64,000 nucleotides of DNA from Candidatus Denitrolinea symbiosum (GCA_017312345.1 BLAA01000001.1:434001-498000); one strand, 5' to 3'; shown: positions 8,501 to 16,167, counted from the stretch's first letter. Notes: a model not told the origin generated them from the sequence alone. Made by a program: numbers and translations.

Positions 8501-9808
8501 ATGTTTCTTAAACGTGTCCAACTCGGTCTTATCCATACAGCAGTAGCGATGACCCTCGTCCCGATCAACAGCGCTCTCAACCGCGTTATGATCTACGAAC
8601 TTGGCCTCGCCAAATCGCTGGTCACCGTCCTCGCCATCGCGCCCTATTTACTCTCCCCCATCCAGGTCTTCATCGGCGCGTTTTCCGACCGCCATCCCAT
8701 TCTCGGTTACCGCCGCACGCCATATATTCTCCTCGGACTCATCCTTTGCATCACGGGCGTGACCGTCTCGCCGCAGGCAGCGATCCTCATCAGCGAAAAC
8801 TTCACGCTCGGCATACTCGCCGGCCTGCTGGCCTTCGGCGCGTGGGGCATGGGCTACAACCTCTCCGCCGTATCCTATCTCTCCCTCGCGACCGAACTCT
8901 CCGGCGAAAAGGGACGCAGCCGCACCATCGCGACCATGTTCTTCATAATGATCGTCGGAATCATCGCGACGGGACTGACCCTCAGCCGTCTCGTACCGGC
9001 CTACTCGCCGGAGACGCTAAGCCGCGCCTTCAACCTCGTCGCCGCCTCCGCCCTGGCCCTGGGCCTGCTCGGCCTCTTCAGGCTGGAACCGCGCTCGCGC
9101 GGCGACGCGCTCCCAAGTCCGCGCGCCGAAAATTACACTGTCAAACAGATGAGCGCGGCCATCGCGTCCAACCCCGTAGCGCGCGTCTTCTTCGTCTATC
9201 TTTTCCTTCTCCTCGCCGCCCTGCTCGGGCAGGACGTCCTGCTCGAACCGTTCGGCGCGCAAGCCTTCGGTATGACCATTGAGCAGACCTCGCGCTTCGT
9301 CTCCATCATGGGGACTTTCACCCTGCTGGCCTTCGTCCTCGCGGGCCTGTTGGAGGGACGCGTCCGCAAGCGCGTCCTGGCGCAGACGGGCAACCTCGCC
9401 GCGCTGGCGGGATTCGTCTTCATCCTGGTCAGCGGAGCGCTCCACGCGAGCGGCGTTTTCTACATCGGACTGGTTTTGCTCGGCTTCGGCACCGGGCTCT
9501 CCACCATCGCGAATCTCTCGTTGATGTTCGACCTCACCGTCCCCGAGCGGGTCGGACTCTACATCGGCGCATGGGGATTCTCGAACGGACTCTCGCGGCT
9601 CGCGGGCCTCTTCCTGGCCGGCATCGTCGCCGACATTGGCTCTCACGTCAGCGGGTCCGCGCTGACCGGTTACCTGATCGTCTTCGGCATCGAAGCGTTG
9701 ATGCTGCTCGGCGCCGCGCTCCTGTTCTCGCGCATCAACGTGCCTGCCTTCCACGAACACGCCGCCGAACCCACGCTGGAAGAAAAATTCGCCCTGGCCT
9801 CCGACTAA
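8501..9808 (+). CDS. PucC-like MFS transporter (BCD family)
   Basis: The 435 aa protein has about 12 membrane segments and strong PucC/LhaA character: NRVMIYELGLAKSLVTVLA near residue 28, then GAFSDRHPILGYRRTPYILLG near residue 60. In phototrophs PucC-family proteins assist assembly of bacteriochlorophyll antenna complexes; the substrate is not firmly established. Here it is followed by a MerR-type regulator and a DUF6391-like gene. The closest Shine-Dalgarno-like sequence, AGGAG, is about 15 bases upstream, unusually far. Assignment to the BCD family is from motif recognition; photosynthetic function is not implied. Confidence 0.78.
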   Translation: MFLKRVQLGLIHTAVAMTLVPINSALNRVMIYELGLAKSLVTVLAIAPYLLSPIQVFIGAFSDRHPILGYRRTPYILLGLILCITGVTVSPQAAILISENFTLGILAGLLAFGAWGMGYNLSAVSYLSLATELSGEKGRSRTIATMFFIMIVGIIATGLTLSRLVPAYSPETLSRAFNLVAASALALGLLGLFRLEPRSRGDALPSPRAENYTVKQMSAAIASNPVARVFFVYLFLLLAALLGQDVLLEPFGAQAFGMTIEQTSRFVSIMGTFTLLAFVLAGLLEGRVRKRVLAQTGNLAALAGFVFILVSGALHASGVFYIGLVLLGFGTGLSTIANLSLMFDLTVPERVGLYIGAWGFSNGLSRLAGLFLAGIVADIGSHVSGSALTGYLIVFGIEALMLLGAALLFSRINVPAFHEHAAEPTLEEKFALASD

Positions 9809-9817
9809 ACAGCCGCA

Positions 9818-10426
9818 ATGACCAGGGAATTCATCTCCATCAAGGACGCGGCCGAAATCATCGGCGTTCATCCAGGCACGGTGCGTCTGTGGACCGACAA
9901 GGGCATCCTGCCCGCGCATCGCACCGCGGGCGGGCATCGCCGCTACCGCCGCGTCGACGTGGAATTATGGGCCGAGCACTCCCGCCGCGGCAGGTTTGGT
10001 TCCGACGCCATCGTGCAATCCGCCGTCCGCAACGTGCGCGTCCGCATCGCCGAGGGGGAATTGGAAGTCCAGCGCTGGTATCAAAAACTGGACGGCGAGG
10101 CGCGCAGTCAATACCGCCAGAGCGCGCACACCCTCTTCCAGGGACTGATGGTCTTCATTTCCACCAACGGCGAGCGCTCCAGTTCCGAGGCTCACGCCAT
10201 CGGCTTCGAATACGCCTCGCGCGCCCGCCGCTACGAACTCAGTTACGTCGAAGCCGCGCAAGCGTTTTTGTTCTTCCGCAACACCCTCATCGAGTCGGTC
10301 GTCGGCGCCTACCGCGAAGCCAACGTCCCCTTCGACGAGACTCTCCATCGCATGCACCTCTTCACCGACGAGATTCTCGTCAGCCTGCTGCAAACCTACC
10401 AAACGCTGGAACAATCCGACCCGTAA
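9818..10426 (+). CDS. MerR-type HTH regulator with C-terminal helical sensor domain
   Basis: The 202 aa protein opens with a winged-helix MerR-like domain (residues 3-50: ISIKDAAEIIGVHPGTVRLW, then GGHRRYRRVDVELW). A roughly 130-aa all-helical region follows (residues 65-195), with FVFISTNGERSS-like and LFTDEILVSLLQTYQ segments resembling RsbR/RsbT-type four-helix sensor domains. It lacks the dimerisation coiled coil of classic MerR proteins. It lies 9 bp after the PucC-like gene, so it may regulate that operon, plausibly through the inverted repeat at 8381-8435. The ligand is unknown. Confidence 0.75.
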   Translation: MTREFISIKDAAEIIGVHPGTVRLWTDKGILPAHRTAGGHRRYRRVDVELWAEHSRRGRFGSDAIVQSAVRNVRVRIAEGELEVQRWYQKLDGEARSQYRQSAHTLFQGLMVFISTNGERSSSEAHAIGFEYASRARRYELSYVEAAQAFLFFRNTLIESVVGAYREANVPFDETLHRMHLFTDEILVSLLQTYQTLEQSDP

Positions 10427-10500
10427 AAAGGATTCGCGTTTTGCCCGCCGGTTTAGCCGCTCTCCGCAAAAAGCTTCCCGCAGAAACCAGGGTTCTCTCT

Positions 10501-10513
10501 TATAATCTGCCGC
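10501..10513 (+). promoter_or_regulatory. Leaderless-type -10 box
   Basis: TATAAT (10501-10506) ends seven bases before the ATG at 10514, with no ribosome-binding site between them. Confidence 0.55.
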
Positions 10514-11008
10514 ATGTTACTCGATCTTCCCCTCATCCTCGAAACCCGGCGCAATCACGCCCTCGAACACGCCGCGCTCCACGTGCTGGCGCGCAGCCGC
10601 CCCGGCCCCCTCGCCGGACATTCCAACCCGACCGGCTTCTTCATCCTCGGCGACGTGACGACCGACGACCTGCGCGCCGCGATTGACGAGGCCTGGACGC
10701 GCCTCAACGCGGGCGACTACGACCTCGCCATCCATCCCGGCTGCGGGACGAACCTCGCGGCCAACGTCGGTCTCGCCTCGACCTTCGCCTGGATCCCGCT
10801 CCGAGGACGCAAATCCACGCTCGGGCGGCTCGCGATCCTGCCCCTCGCGCTGCTCTTCGCCGCGCTGGGATTCGCCCTCGCCCGCCAACTCGGGCCGTCG
10901 CTCCAGCGCCACGTCACCACCGAGGCGAGACTCGGCAACCTGCAAGTCGCGGAGGTTCGATTCATCCGCAACGGCTTGCACCGCGTCATCACCAAATCGG
11001 AAGGATGA
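10514..11008 (+). CDS. DUF6391-like small membrane protein
   Basis: The 164 aa protein begins LILETRRNHALEHAALHVLA, the His-rich opening I associate with the DUF6391 family. PTGFFILGDVTTDDL and HPGCGTNLAANVGLAS follow, then a single hydrophobic segment at about residues 112-131. Function is unknown. As I recall, DUF6391 members are mostly cyanobacterial and chloroflexal, which fits the PucC-like neighbour two genes upstream. The start codon is set by a TATAAT box seven bases upstream. Confidence 0.62.
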   Translation: MLLDLPLILETRRNHALEHAALHVLARSRPGPLAGHSNPTGFFILGDVTTDDLRAAIDEAWTRLNAGDYDLAIHPGCGTNLAANVGLASTFAWIPLRGRKSTLGRLAILPLALLFAALGFALARQLGPSLQRHVTTEARLGNLQVAEVRFIRNGLHRVITKSEG

Positions 11009-11123
11009 ATTCAGAAATCGGAGTTCTGAATCTCCGTTTGGCTGATAAATGAACCTCCTTCGGAAACAAGATTCCCGGCCGCGAATTTTCCATTCATAAT
11101 TCAGAATTCCTCCTTCACCATTT

Positions 11124-12080
11124 ATGCCCGCCCTCCTCCTCTACGGCACAGACGAATTCGCCATCGCGCGTCGCCTCGCGGACATCGCCGCGCAAACCGA
11201 CAAAGACGGCATGAATACCTCGCGTCTCGAAGCGCGCCTGACGAGCGACGAGGAACTGAACAACGCCGTCAACGCCATGCCGTTTCTATCGGACAAACGC
11301 CTCGTCATAATCGCCAATCCCTCCCAGAAGTATGGGGCGGGCGAGCCGCGCAAGAAATTCACGGAGTTCCTCGGCAAAATCCCGCCGACGACTCAGCTGG
11401 TCATATACGAAACGGTCGAGCCGAAAGAGGCGGAGAAACACTGGCTGGTAAAGTGGGTCTCGAAAAATGAAAACGCCAAAGCCGAAGCGTTGATGGCTCC
11501 CAAAGCCCGCGACATGACCGGTTGGATCGTCAACGAGATGAAGCGTCAGGGCGGGAAGATCTCCTCCGAAGCCGCGAAGAGACTCGCCGAATTGGTCGGC
11601 GCGGACACGCGCCAGGCCGCGCAGGAGATCGCCAAAGCGCTGGCCTACGTCAATTGGGCGCGCCCGGTCGAGGTTCAGGATGTGGAGGCGGTGTGCGTCT
11701 CGACCGCGGAGGTGGACATCTTCGCCTTCGTGGACAGTCTCGCGGCGGGCAACGGTCAGCAGTCCCAATCCATGCTGCGGAAAATGCTGGAGGAGCAGGA
11801 CGCCGCGGCCATCTTCCCGATGATCGTCCGCCAGTTTCGGCTGCTCGTCCAGGCGCGCGAGATCGTGGAGGCGCGCGGCATGGTGCAGGACGTGCAGGAG
11901 GCGCTGGGCATCCATCCTTTCGTGGCTGGGAAAATCTTTCAGCAGGCGGGACGGTTCACGATGAAGAGCCTCGAGTCCATTTACCGCCGCCTGCTCAAAA
12001 TGGACGAGGCCGCAAAGACCAGCGCCATGCCTCTCGACACGGCGCTGGAAATGTTCGTGGTGGAACTGGCGGGGACATGA
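11124..12080 (+). CDS. holA: DNA polymerase III subunit delta
   Basis: HolA is the clamp-loader subunit that opens the beta clamp. The 318 aa protein starts with ALLLYGTDEFAIARRLADIA, has the DELNNAVNAMPFLSDKRLVII segment typical of the N-terminal domain, and the conserved C-terminal helices (VDIFAFVDSLAAGNGQQSQ, then FVAGKIFQQAGRF and RLLKMDEAAKTS). Its length is close to the usual 330-340 aa. No Shine-Dalgarno sequence is visible. It stands alone and converges with a small HTH gene only 10 bp away, without an obvious terminator between them. Confidence 0.93.
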   Translation: MPALLLYGTDEFAIARRLADIAAQTDKDGMNTSRLEARLTSDEELNNAVNAMPFLSDKRLVIIANPSQKYGAGEPRKKFTEFLGKIPPTTQLVIYETVEPKEAEKHWLVKWVSKNENAKAEALMAPKARDMTGWIVNEMKRQGGKISSEAAKRLAELVGADTRQAAQEIAKALAYVNWARPVEVQDVEAVCVSTAEVDIFAFVDSLAAGNGQQSQSMLRKMLEEQDAAAIFPMIVRQFRLLVQAREIVEARGMVQDVQEALGIHPFVAGKIFQQAGRFTMKSLESIYRRLLKMDEAAKTSAMPLDTALEMFVVELAGT

Positions 12081-12090
12081 CGCGGCCGCG

Positions 12091-12378
12091 TTATGCCAAA
12101 TGTATGAAAATTTCAGGTTTTTGTTCGGCAATTCGCAGCAGCGCGAGCGCGGGACCGCTTGGCTTCCGCCTGCCTTGCTCCCAATCTTGAACGGTGCGCA
12201 GGCTTACGCCCATCAAACCGGCAAAAGCCGATTGCGATAGTTTCAACCTGGAACGAATCTCCTGGGGCGCGGCGGGTTCTTTCAAGACGCGGACGCGCAA
12301 GGTCTTCGCGCCCACCTTGTAGGCCTTGATTTCGCGAACGCCTTCGAGGATTTCCTGGCCGATATTACGTTTAGTCAT
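12091..12378 (-). CDS. YiaG/HigA-like HTH protein (orphan antitoxin-like)
   Basis: The 95 aa protein ends in an XRE-type helix-turn-helix, LKLSQSAFAGLMGVSLRTVQ followed by DWEQGRRKPSGPALALLRI, preceded by a 50-aa arm. This is the layout of NadS/YiaG-type antitoxins that pair with RelE/HigB toxins. No toxin gene lies on either side: holA converges downstream, and the acyltransferase 3' end lies upstream. A 17-bp perfect palindrome overlaps its -10 box, so it probably represses itself. The start MTKRNIG was chosen because an earlier ATG would lie upstream of the predicted transcription start. Confidence 0.75.
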   Translation of the reverse strand: MTKRNIGQEILEGVREIKAYKVGAKTLRVRVLKEPAAPQEIRSRLKLSQSAFAGLMGVSLRTVQDWEQGRRKPSGPALALLRIAEQKPEIFIHLA

Positions 12379-12408
12379 GTAGAGGCTTCGATGAACTCCA
12401 TAGTTTAG

Positions 12409-12428
12409 ATTATACGGCAATGCCGTAT
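12409..12428 (-). promoter_or_regulatory. -10 box overlapped by 17-bp operator palindrome
   Basis: On the minus strand TATAAT occupies 12414-12409. It overlaps ATACGGCA-A-TGCCGTAT (12412-12428), a perfect palindrome with 8-bp arms. This is the expected geometry for autorepression by the HTH protein encoded immediately downstream. Confidence 0.65.
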
Positions 12429-12468
12429 GGTAGGCAAGCCCTTTTTGTCTGCTTTCAGGGGAAGTAAA

Positions 12469-13509
12469 TTATTTCTCCACAGCCGGAAACCCAAACCACG
12501 GACGCAGGCGCGGGTTGTAGCGGATCGCCAGTTCGTAGATCAACGCGGGGATCAGCACGCCGCTCAGGAACGCCAGCACAATGGACGGATCGGTGGGAAT
12601 GCCGAGGCGCGAGAACTTGCTGAACATCGTCTCCTGGATCGGGACGTGGAAGATGAGGATGACCAGCGAGATGCGCCCGAAATAACGGAACAGGTTCGCC
12701 GCCTTTTCAGACCATTTTTCCAGGTTGCGCGAGAGCGAGAGCGTCATCATGATTCCGAGCAGGGCCTCGGCGGTGTTGATCCACAGCGAGGGATAGGAGC
12801 GCGTGTTAAAGTCAATGGACGGGGGGAGAGTCAACACCAGGAGGAGCAGCAGGCCGAAGGTCCCGGCTAGGACGAGGGGCGAGGCGAAGAAATTTTCCAG
12901 CGGCTTCCGATTCACCTCGTAACCGACGAGGAAGAAAAATCCGCTCGCGAAGACGAGGTCGAGGCTGAACGGCAGGCCATAGAGTTCTGTCCCGATGACG
13001 GGCGCTTTGAACGGCCAGAAATACGGCATGGCGAACACGCCCGCGGCCAGCATCGCGAAAAGCAAAAGCCAGCGGAGCCAGTCGCGTTGGACGCGGCCAA
13101 AAACGAATCGCCACGCGATCCACGCGAACAGCGCTGCCGCGAACAGATGCGGGATGAACCACAACTGCACCCAGTCAATGTAATATCCTGTGGCGTACAG
13201 CGATTTAAGAATCCGCCCGGCGATGACCGGGAAGGTCATGTTGTCGAACGCGGCCTCGCCGAGATAGATCACGAAAAGCGCGAACAAATACGGCTTCAGC
13301 AGCGTGTTGAACCGCCGTCGCAGCGTCTCGCCAAAACTGCGCTCGGGACGGAAGAACATCCCCGACAAAAAGAAAAACAGCGGGATGTGAAAAGCGTAAA
13401 TGAATTTGTGCAGCGTGGGATGATAGCCCGCCAGGTCGTTGTGCGCCAGCACGATGACGAGAATGCCGATGCCCTTCGCAATGTCAATGTAACCGATGCG
13501 TTTTTCCAT
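12469..13509 (-). CDS. Acyltransferase 3 family membrane protein (O-acetylase-like)
   Basis: The 346 aa protein has about ten membrane segments. It begins with the family signature RIGYIDIAKGIGILVIVLAH, then YAFHIPLFFFLSGMFF, where the Asp and His are conserved. Members transfer acyl groups, often O-acetyl, to sugars of surface polysaccharide, antibiotics or peptidoglycan; fucose 4-O-acetylase/NolL-like proteins are closest by eye. It lies 9 bp downstream of the SMP-30 gene. It nevertheless has its own TAAAAT box six bases before the ATG, and that box includes the SMP-30 stop codon. Confidence 0.85.
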   Translation of the reverse strand: MEKRIGYIDIAKGIGILVIVLAHNDLAGYHPTLHKFIYAFHIPLFFFLSGMFFRPERSFGETLRRRFNTLLKPYLFALFVIYLGEAAFDNMTFPVIAGRILKSLYATGYYIDWVQLWFIPHLFAAALFAWIAWRFVFGRVQRDWLRWLLLFAMLAAGVFAMPYFWPFKAPVIGTELYGLPFSLDLVFASGFFFLVGYEVNRKPLENFFASPLVLAGTFGLLLLLVLTLPPSIDFNTRSYPSLWINTAEALLGIMMTLSLSRNLEKWSEKAANLFRYFGRISLVILIFHVPIQETMFSKFSRLGIPTDPSIVLAFLSGVLIPALIYELAIRYNPRLRPWFGFPAVEK

Positions 13510-13521
13510 GCGGATATTTTA
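13510..13521 (-). promoter_or_regulatory. Leaderless-type -10 box overlapping upstream stop codon
   Basis: TAAAAT (13521-13516, minus strand) ends six bases before the acyltransferase ATG. Its first three bases are the TAA stop codon of the SMP-30 gene. Confidence 0.5.
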
Positions 13522-14382
13522 TCCCGTAAACTCAAACGCGGGCATGCCCTCGGTCTGCGTCTGGATTTGGAACAGCCCGCCCGAAAGCGGATAGCGCGCC
13601 AGCGCGGCCTCGTCCATGCCGACGCGGGCGGATGTGACGAACAGGATGTCGCGCCGCGGCCCGCCGAAGACGCACGACGACGACTGCAACGCCGGGACGG
13701 CCACCTCCGCCTCCAACCTACCCGACGCGGGGTCCCACCGCCCGACGCGCGCGCCGCCCCACAGCGCGATCCACAACTTCCCCTCCATGTCGGAGGTCAT
13801 CCCGTCCGGCCAGCCCATCGCCGCGGGGACTTCCACCGCGAGGCGCGGACGCGAGAGATTCCCCGTGTCGAGGTCGTAATCGTAGGCGCGGACCTGGCGG
13901 GTTGGCGTGTCAATGTGGTAGAACGTTTTATAGTCGGGACTCCAGGCGAGGCCGTTGGAGATGACGACGCCGTCCAGAAGTTTGCGCGGCGGCTTTCCCG
14001 CTTCGAGCGAATACAAATTTCCGCTGGGATTTTTCTCGCCCATGTCCATCGTCCCCGCGAGGAGACGGCCGGCCGGGTCGCACTTGCCGTCGTTGAAGCG
14101 GTTGGAGGCGGGTTCGTCCACAGACGCGAGAAACGTCCGCTGGCCGCCGCGCCCGCCCAGTGTCCAGAACGAGGCGTGGAGCGCGGCGACGAGTCCGCCG
14201 TCCCGCCGCGGCGCGACGCACCCGACGGTTTCGTCGAGCTGGAGATAGTCGTCGCGGCCGTCCTTCCACGCGTGGACGCGTTGGCCGAGGATGTCCACCC
14301 AATAGAGGGTCTGCGTCCGCGCGTCCCACGCTGGGCCTTCGCCGAGCGCGGCTTTGGCGTCGAGGAGGAGTTCGGTCTGCAT
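13519..14382 (-). CDS. SMP-30/gluconolactonase family protein
   Basis: The 287 aa protein is a six-bladed propeller lactonase of the SMP-30/regucalcin/LRE type. Visible signatures are ALGEGPAWDARTQTLYWVDI with the metal-binding Glu, RFNDGKCDPAGRLLAGTMD with the conserved Asn/Asp, and NGLAWSPDYKTFYHIDTP. Such enzymes hydrolyse sugar lactones using a divalent cation; the exact substrate cannot be assigned. The start MQTELLLDAKAALGEG was chosen because AAAGGA precedes it and a TACAAT box lies 24 bases upstream. A much longer frame upstream lacks family similarity. Confidence 0.88.
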   Translation of the reverse strand: MQTELLLDAKAALGEGPAWDARTQTLYWVDILGQRVHAWKDGRDDYLQLDETVGCVAPRRDGGLVAALHASFWTLGGRGGQRTFLASVDEPASNRFNDGKCDPAGRLLAGTMDMGEKNPSGNLYSLEAGKPPRKLLDGVVISNGLAWSPDYKTFYHIDTPTRQVRAYDYDLDTGNLSRPRLAVEVPAAMGWPDGMTSDMEGKLWIALWGGARVGRWDPASGRLEAEVAVPALQSSSCVFGGPRRDILFVTSARVGMDEAALARYPLSGGLFQIQTQTEGMPAFEFTG

Positions 14383-14405
14383 GAAAGTCCTTTCCGCTGG
14401 AAAGC

Positions 14406-14411
14406 ATTGTA
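14406..14411 (-). promoter_or_regulatory. -10 box of SMP-30 gene
   Basis: TACAAT on the minus strand lies 24 bases before the chosen ATG, leaving a leader of about 17 bases with an AAAGGA ribosome-binding site. Confidence 0.4.
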
Positions 14412-14530
14412 CGCTGGATACGCGGATAGCGACAGGGCATTTGGGCGGGACGGTCTTCTCAAAGTCGCCTGGCAGATTGAGCGATGGAACGCGGGCGCGC
14501 GAACGCCTGCGCTTGCGGGCGCCGGGCCTC

Positions 14531-14558
14531 TTGACAGAATCGCGTCCCGGCATAGAAT
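14531..14558 (+). promoter_or_regulatory. Sigma70 promoter of the pyr operon
   Basis: A consensus TTGACA (14531-14536) and TAGAAT (14553-14558) are separated by 16 bp. The expected start at about 14565 leaves a leader of about 140 nt before pyrC, which contains a leader ORF and a terminator. Confidence 0.75.
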
Positions 14559-14566
14559 CAGGCGAA

Positions 14567-14659
14567 ATGTCCAGAATGAACCGAGCCAAAGTCTTTCCCC
14601 GCCTGCTTCTCTTTGGGAGGAGCGTTTCTGCTTTTTGGAAAATGGAGAGTCGCTTTTAG
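14567..14659 (+). CDS. Putative leader peptide of pyr operon (30 aa)
   Basis: A 30-codon frame starts essentially at the predicted transcription start and ends at TAG (14657-14659), at the loop and first descending base of the terminator hairpin. The peptide is basic and hydrophobic (MSRMNRAKVFPRLLLFGRSV, then SAFWKMESRF) and resembles no enzyme. Its value would lie in being translated: a ribosome that reaches the stop codon would cover the ascending arm of the terminator stem. This is the arrangement of the enterobacterial pyrBI and pyrE leader ORFs. Translation is inferred, not shown. Confidence 0.55.
   Translation: MSRMNRAKVFPRLLLFGRSVSAFWKMESRF
14605..14638 (+). promoter_or_regulatory. 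Pause-like hairpin and U-rich run in pyr leader
   Basis: GCTTCTC (14605-14611) pairs with GAGGAGC (14617-14623), one G-U pair included, around a 5-nt loop. The U-rich segment GTTTCTGCTTTTTGG (14624-14638) follows. In UTP-sensing attenuation such a hairpin and U run make polymerase pause when UTP is scarce. Confidence 0.5.
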
Positions 14660-14673
14660 CGGCTCTTTTTTTT
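14647..14673 (+). terminator. Attenuator-type intrinsic terminator upstream of pyrC
   Basis: GAGTCGC and GCGGCTC form a 7-bp stem with one T-G wobble and a TTTTA loop, followed by eight T residues. It lies between the pyr promoter and pyrC and overlaps the stop codon of the leader ORF, so it would act as an attenuator rather than end an upstream gene. Confidence 0.78.
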
Positions 14674-14705
14674 ATCCGCTCGACTGAATCCCGGAACCCA
14701 TAACC

Positions 14706-15788
14706 ATGCTCAAACTCCCTGGCCTCATTGACCCTCACGTCCACGTGCGTGAACCTGGGCAGACCCACAAAGAAGACTGGGACTCCGTCACCCAAGCCGC
14801 GCTCGCGGGCGGCGTGACGATGATCCTCGCCATGCCCAACACCAAGCCGCCCATCTTCGATGAAGCGACTCTTGCTCTCGCCCTCGACGCCGCCAAACAA
14901 AAAGCGCGCTGTGACTACGCCCAATTCCTCGGCGCGGGACCCGACAACGCGGATTGGGACAAACACTCAAGTCTGCCCCTACGCTCGGCGGGACTCAAAA
15001 TGTACCTCGACTCCACCTTCGGCGAACTCCGCCTCGATGACATGACGTCGTGGATGCCTCATTTCGCGAAATTTCCGAAAGACTCTCCGATTGTGTTGCA
15101 CTCCGAATCGCGCACAATGGCGGCAGGAATTTTGTTCGCCGCGCTCTATAATCGCCCCGTTCACATTGCCCACGTCTCATTGAAAGAAGAAATCCTCCTC
15201 ATCAAAGCCGCCAAAGAAAAGGGAATCAAAGTGACGTGTGAGGTTTGTCCACACCACCTGTTCATGGTTTCGCAAGTTTTAGACGAGGAAAGAGGAAAGA
15301 AGAAAGAAGGCAGGCTGGAGGTTCGACCTAGATTGGCAACTGAAGAAGATGTCGAAGCCCTTTGGCAAAACATGGACGTGATTGACTGCTTCGCCACCGA
15401 CCACGCTCCTCACACGCTTGAAGAAAAAGATTCCGAGAATCCTCCGCCTGGATTTCCTGGGTTGGAGACTTTACTTCCTTTGTTACTTACAGCGGTAGAC
15501 GATGGACGATTGACAATGGACGATATTGTTCAGCGATCCGTTATCAACCCTCGCAAGATATTCAATTTGCCAGAACAAAAAGAAACATGGGTCGAAGTGG
15601 ACGAAACCGCTGTCTATGAAATCAAGGCAGCGGAGCAATTCTCAAGGTGCGGCTGGAGTCCCTTCGAAGGCTGGCAGGTCAAAGGGCGCGTGAAGCGGGT
15701 TGTCCTGCGAGGGCAGGTCGCTTTTGAAGATGGGAAGGTTTTGGTCGAACAAGGCTATGGAAGGAACGTGAGGAACCATGACGCTTGA
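14706..15788 (+). CDS. pyrC: Dihydroorotase
   Basis: PyrC closes carbamoyl-aspartate to dihydroorotate, step three of de novo pyrimidine synthesis. The 360 aa protein has the zinc-binding HVHVREPG at residues 11-18, HSESRTMAA near residue 135, CEVCPHHLF near residue 178 and the catalytic CFATDHAPHTLEEK near residue 230. It is shorter than the 420-430 aa class I enzymes. Two tandem heptamer tracts lie inside the coding sequence and encode EERGKKKEGR (about residue 194) and DDGRLTMDD (about residue 265), probably surface loops. The ribosome-binding site is weak. It heads pyrC-NIF3-like-pyrB-pyrF-pyrE. Confidence 0.93.
   Translation: MLKLPGLIDPHVHVREPGQTHKEDWDSVTQAALAGGVTMILAMPNTKPPIFDEATLALALDAAKQKARCDYAQFLGAGPDNADWDKHSSLPLRSAGLKMYLDSTFGELRLDDMTSWMPHFAKFPKDSPIVLHSESRTMAAGILFAALYNRPVHIAHVSLKEEILLIKAAKEKGIKVTCEVCPHHLFMVSQVLDEERGKKKEGRLEVRPRLATEEDVEALWQNMDVIDCFATDHAPHTLEEKDSENPPPGFPGLETLLPLLLTAVDDGRLTMDDIVQRSVINPRKIFNLPEQKETWVEVDETAVYEIKAAEQFSRCGWSPFEGWQVKGRVKRVVLRGQVAFEDGKVLVEQGYGRNVRNHDA
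15285..15312 (+). repeat. Tandem heptamer tract (4 units) inside pyrC
   Basis: The units are GAGGAAA, GAGGAAA, GAAGAAA, GAAGGCA. The 28 bp are not a multiple of three, so gain or loss of one unit would shift the pyrC frame. Confidence 0.7.
15495..15522 (+). repeat. Tandem heptamer tract (4 units) inside pyrC
   Basis: The units are GTAGACG, ATGGACG, ATTGACA, ATGGACG. It has the same length and period as the tract 200 bp upstream, but a different unit sequence. Confidence 0.7.
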
Positions 15789-16125
15789 GAACTTCACCGA
15801 CGTAAAACTCGAAATCTTCGTGCCGCAAGACCATGCCATGAAACTCGCTGACGCGCTTTCGGAGATCGGCGTGGGCGTGATCGGCAATTACGACCATTGC
15901 GTCGCAATGACTCAGGTAACGGGCTATTTCCGTCCGCTGGAAGGAGCGAATCCGTATAGCGGGAAAGTCGGCGAAATCAAAGTGGTCACGGAATACAAGC
16001 TCGAAGTCAATTGCAAGCGCGAGTTGGTGAAGGAGGCGATGCAGGTGATAAGGCGCGTGCATCCTTACGAAGAGCCGTTGATCAATGTCATTCCGTTGGC
16101 GAATCATTTGTTTGGGCTGAGATAA
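15778..16125 (+). CDS. NIF3/CutA-like small protein in pyr operon
   Basis: The 115 aa protein resembles the roughly 100-aa CutA/PII-like domain found inserted in NIF3/YqfO proteins. The family reading rests on VKLEIFVPQDHAMKLADALS, the GVGVIGNYDHCVAMTQVTGYFRP segment, and HPYEEPLINVIPL at the C-terminus. Stand-alone copies are of unknown function; metal binding or trimer formation is a family-based guess. It overlaps the end of pyrC by 11 bp, so it is translationally coupled to it and is a genuine operon member. It does not resemble PyrI, the regulatory chain of aspartate carbamoyltransferase. Confidence 0.7.
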   Translation: MTLENFTDVKLEIFVPQDHAMKLADALSEIGVGVIGNYDHCVAMTQVTGYFRPLEGANPYSGKVGEIKVVTEYKLEVNCKRELVKEAMQVIRRVHPYEEPLINVIPLANHLFGLR

Positions 16126-16167
16126 ATGCTTATCGAAACAGGATTACCCTCCACGTCGCGCGGAAGT

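Noticed and set aside
14647..14673. Terminator of a gene upstream of pyrC on the plus strand
   Set aside because: No plus-strand gene other than the short leader ORF lies between it and the divergent SMP-30 gene, so attenuation fits better.
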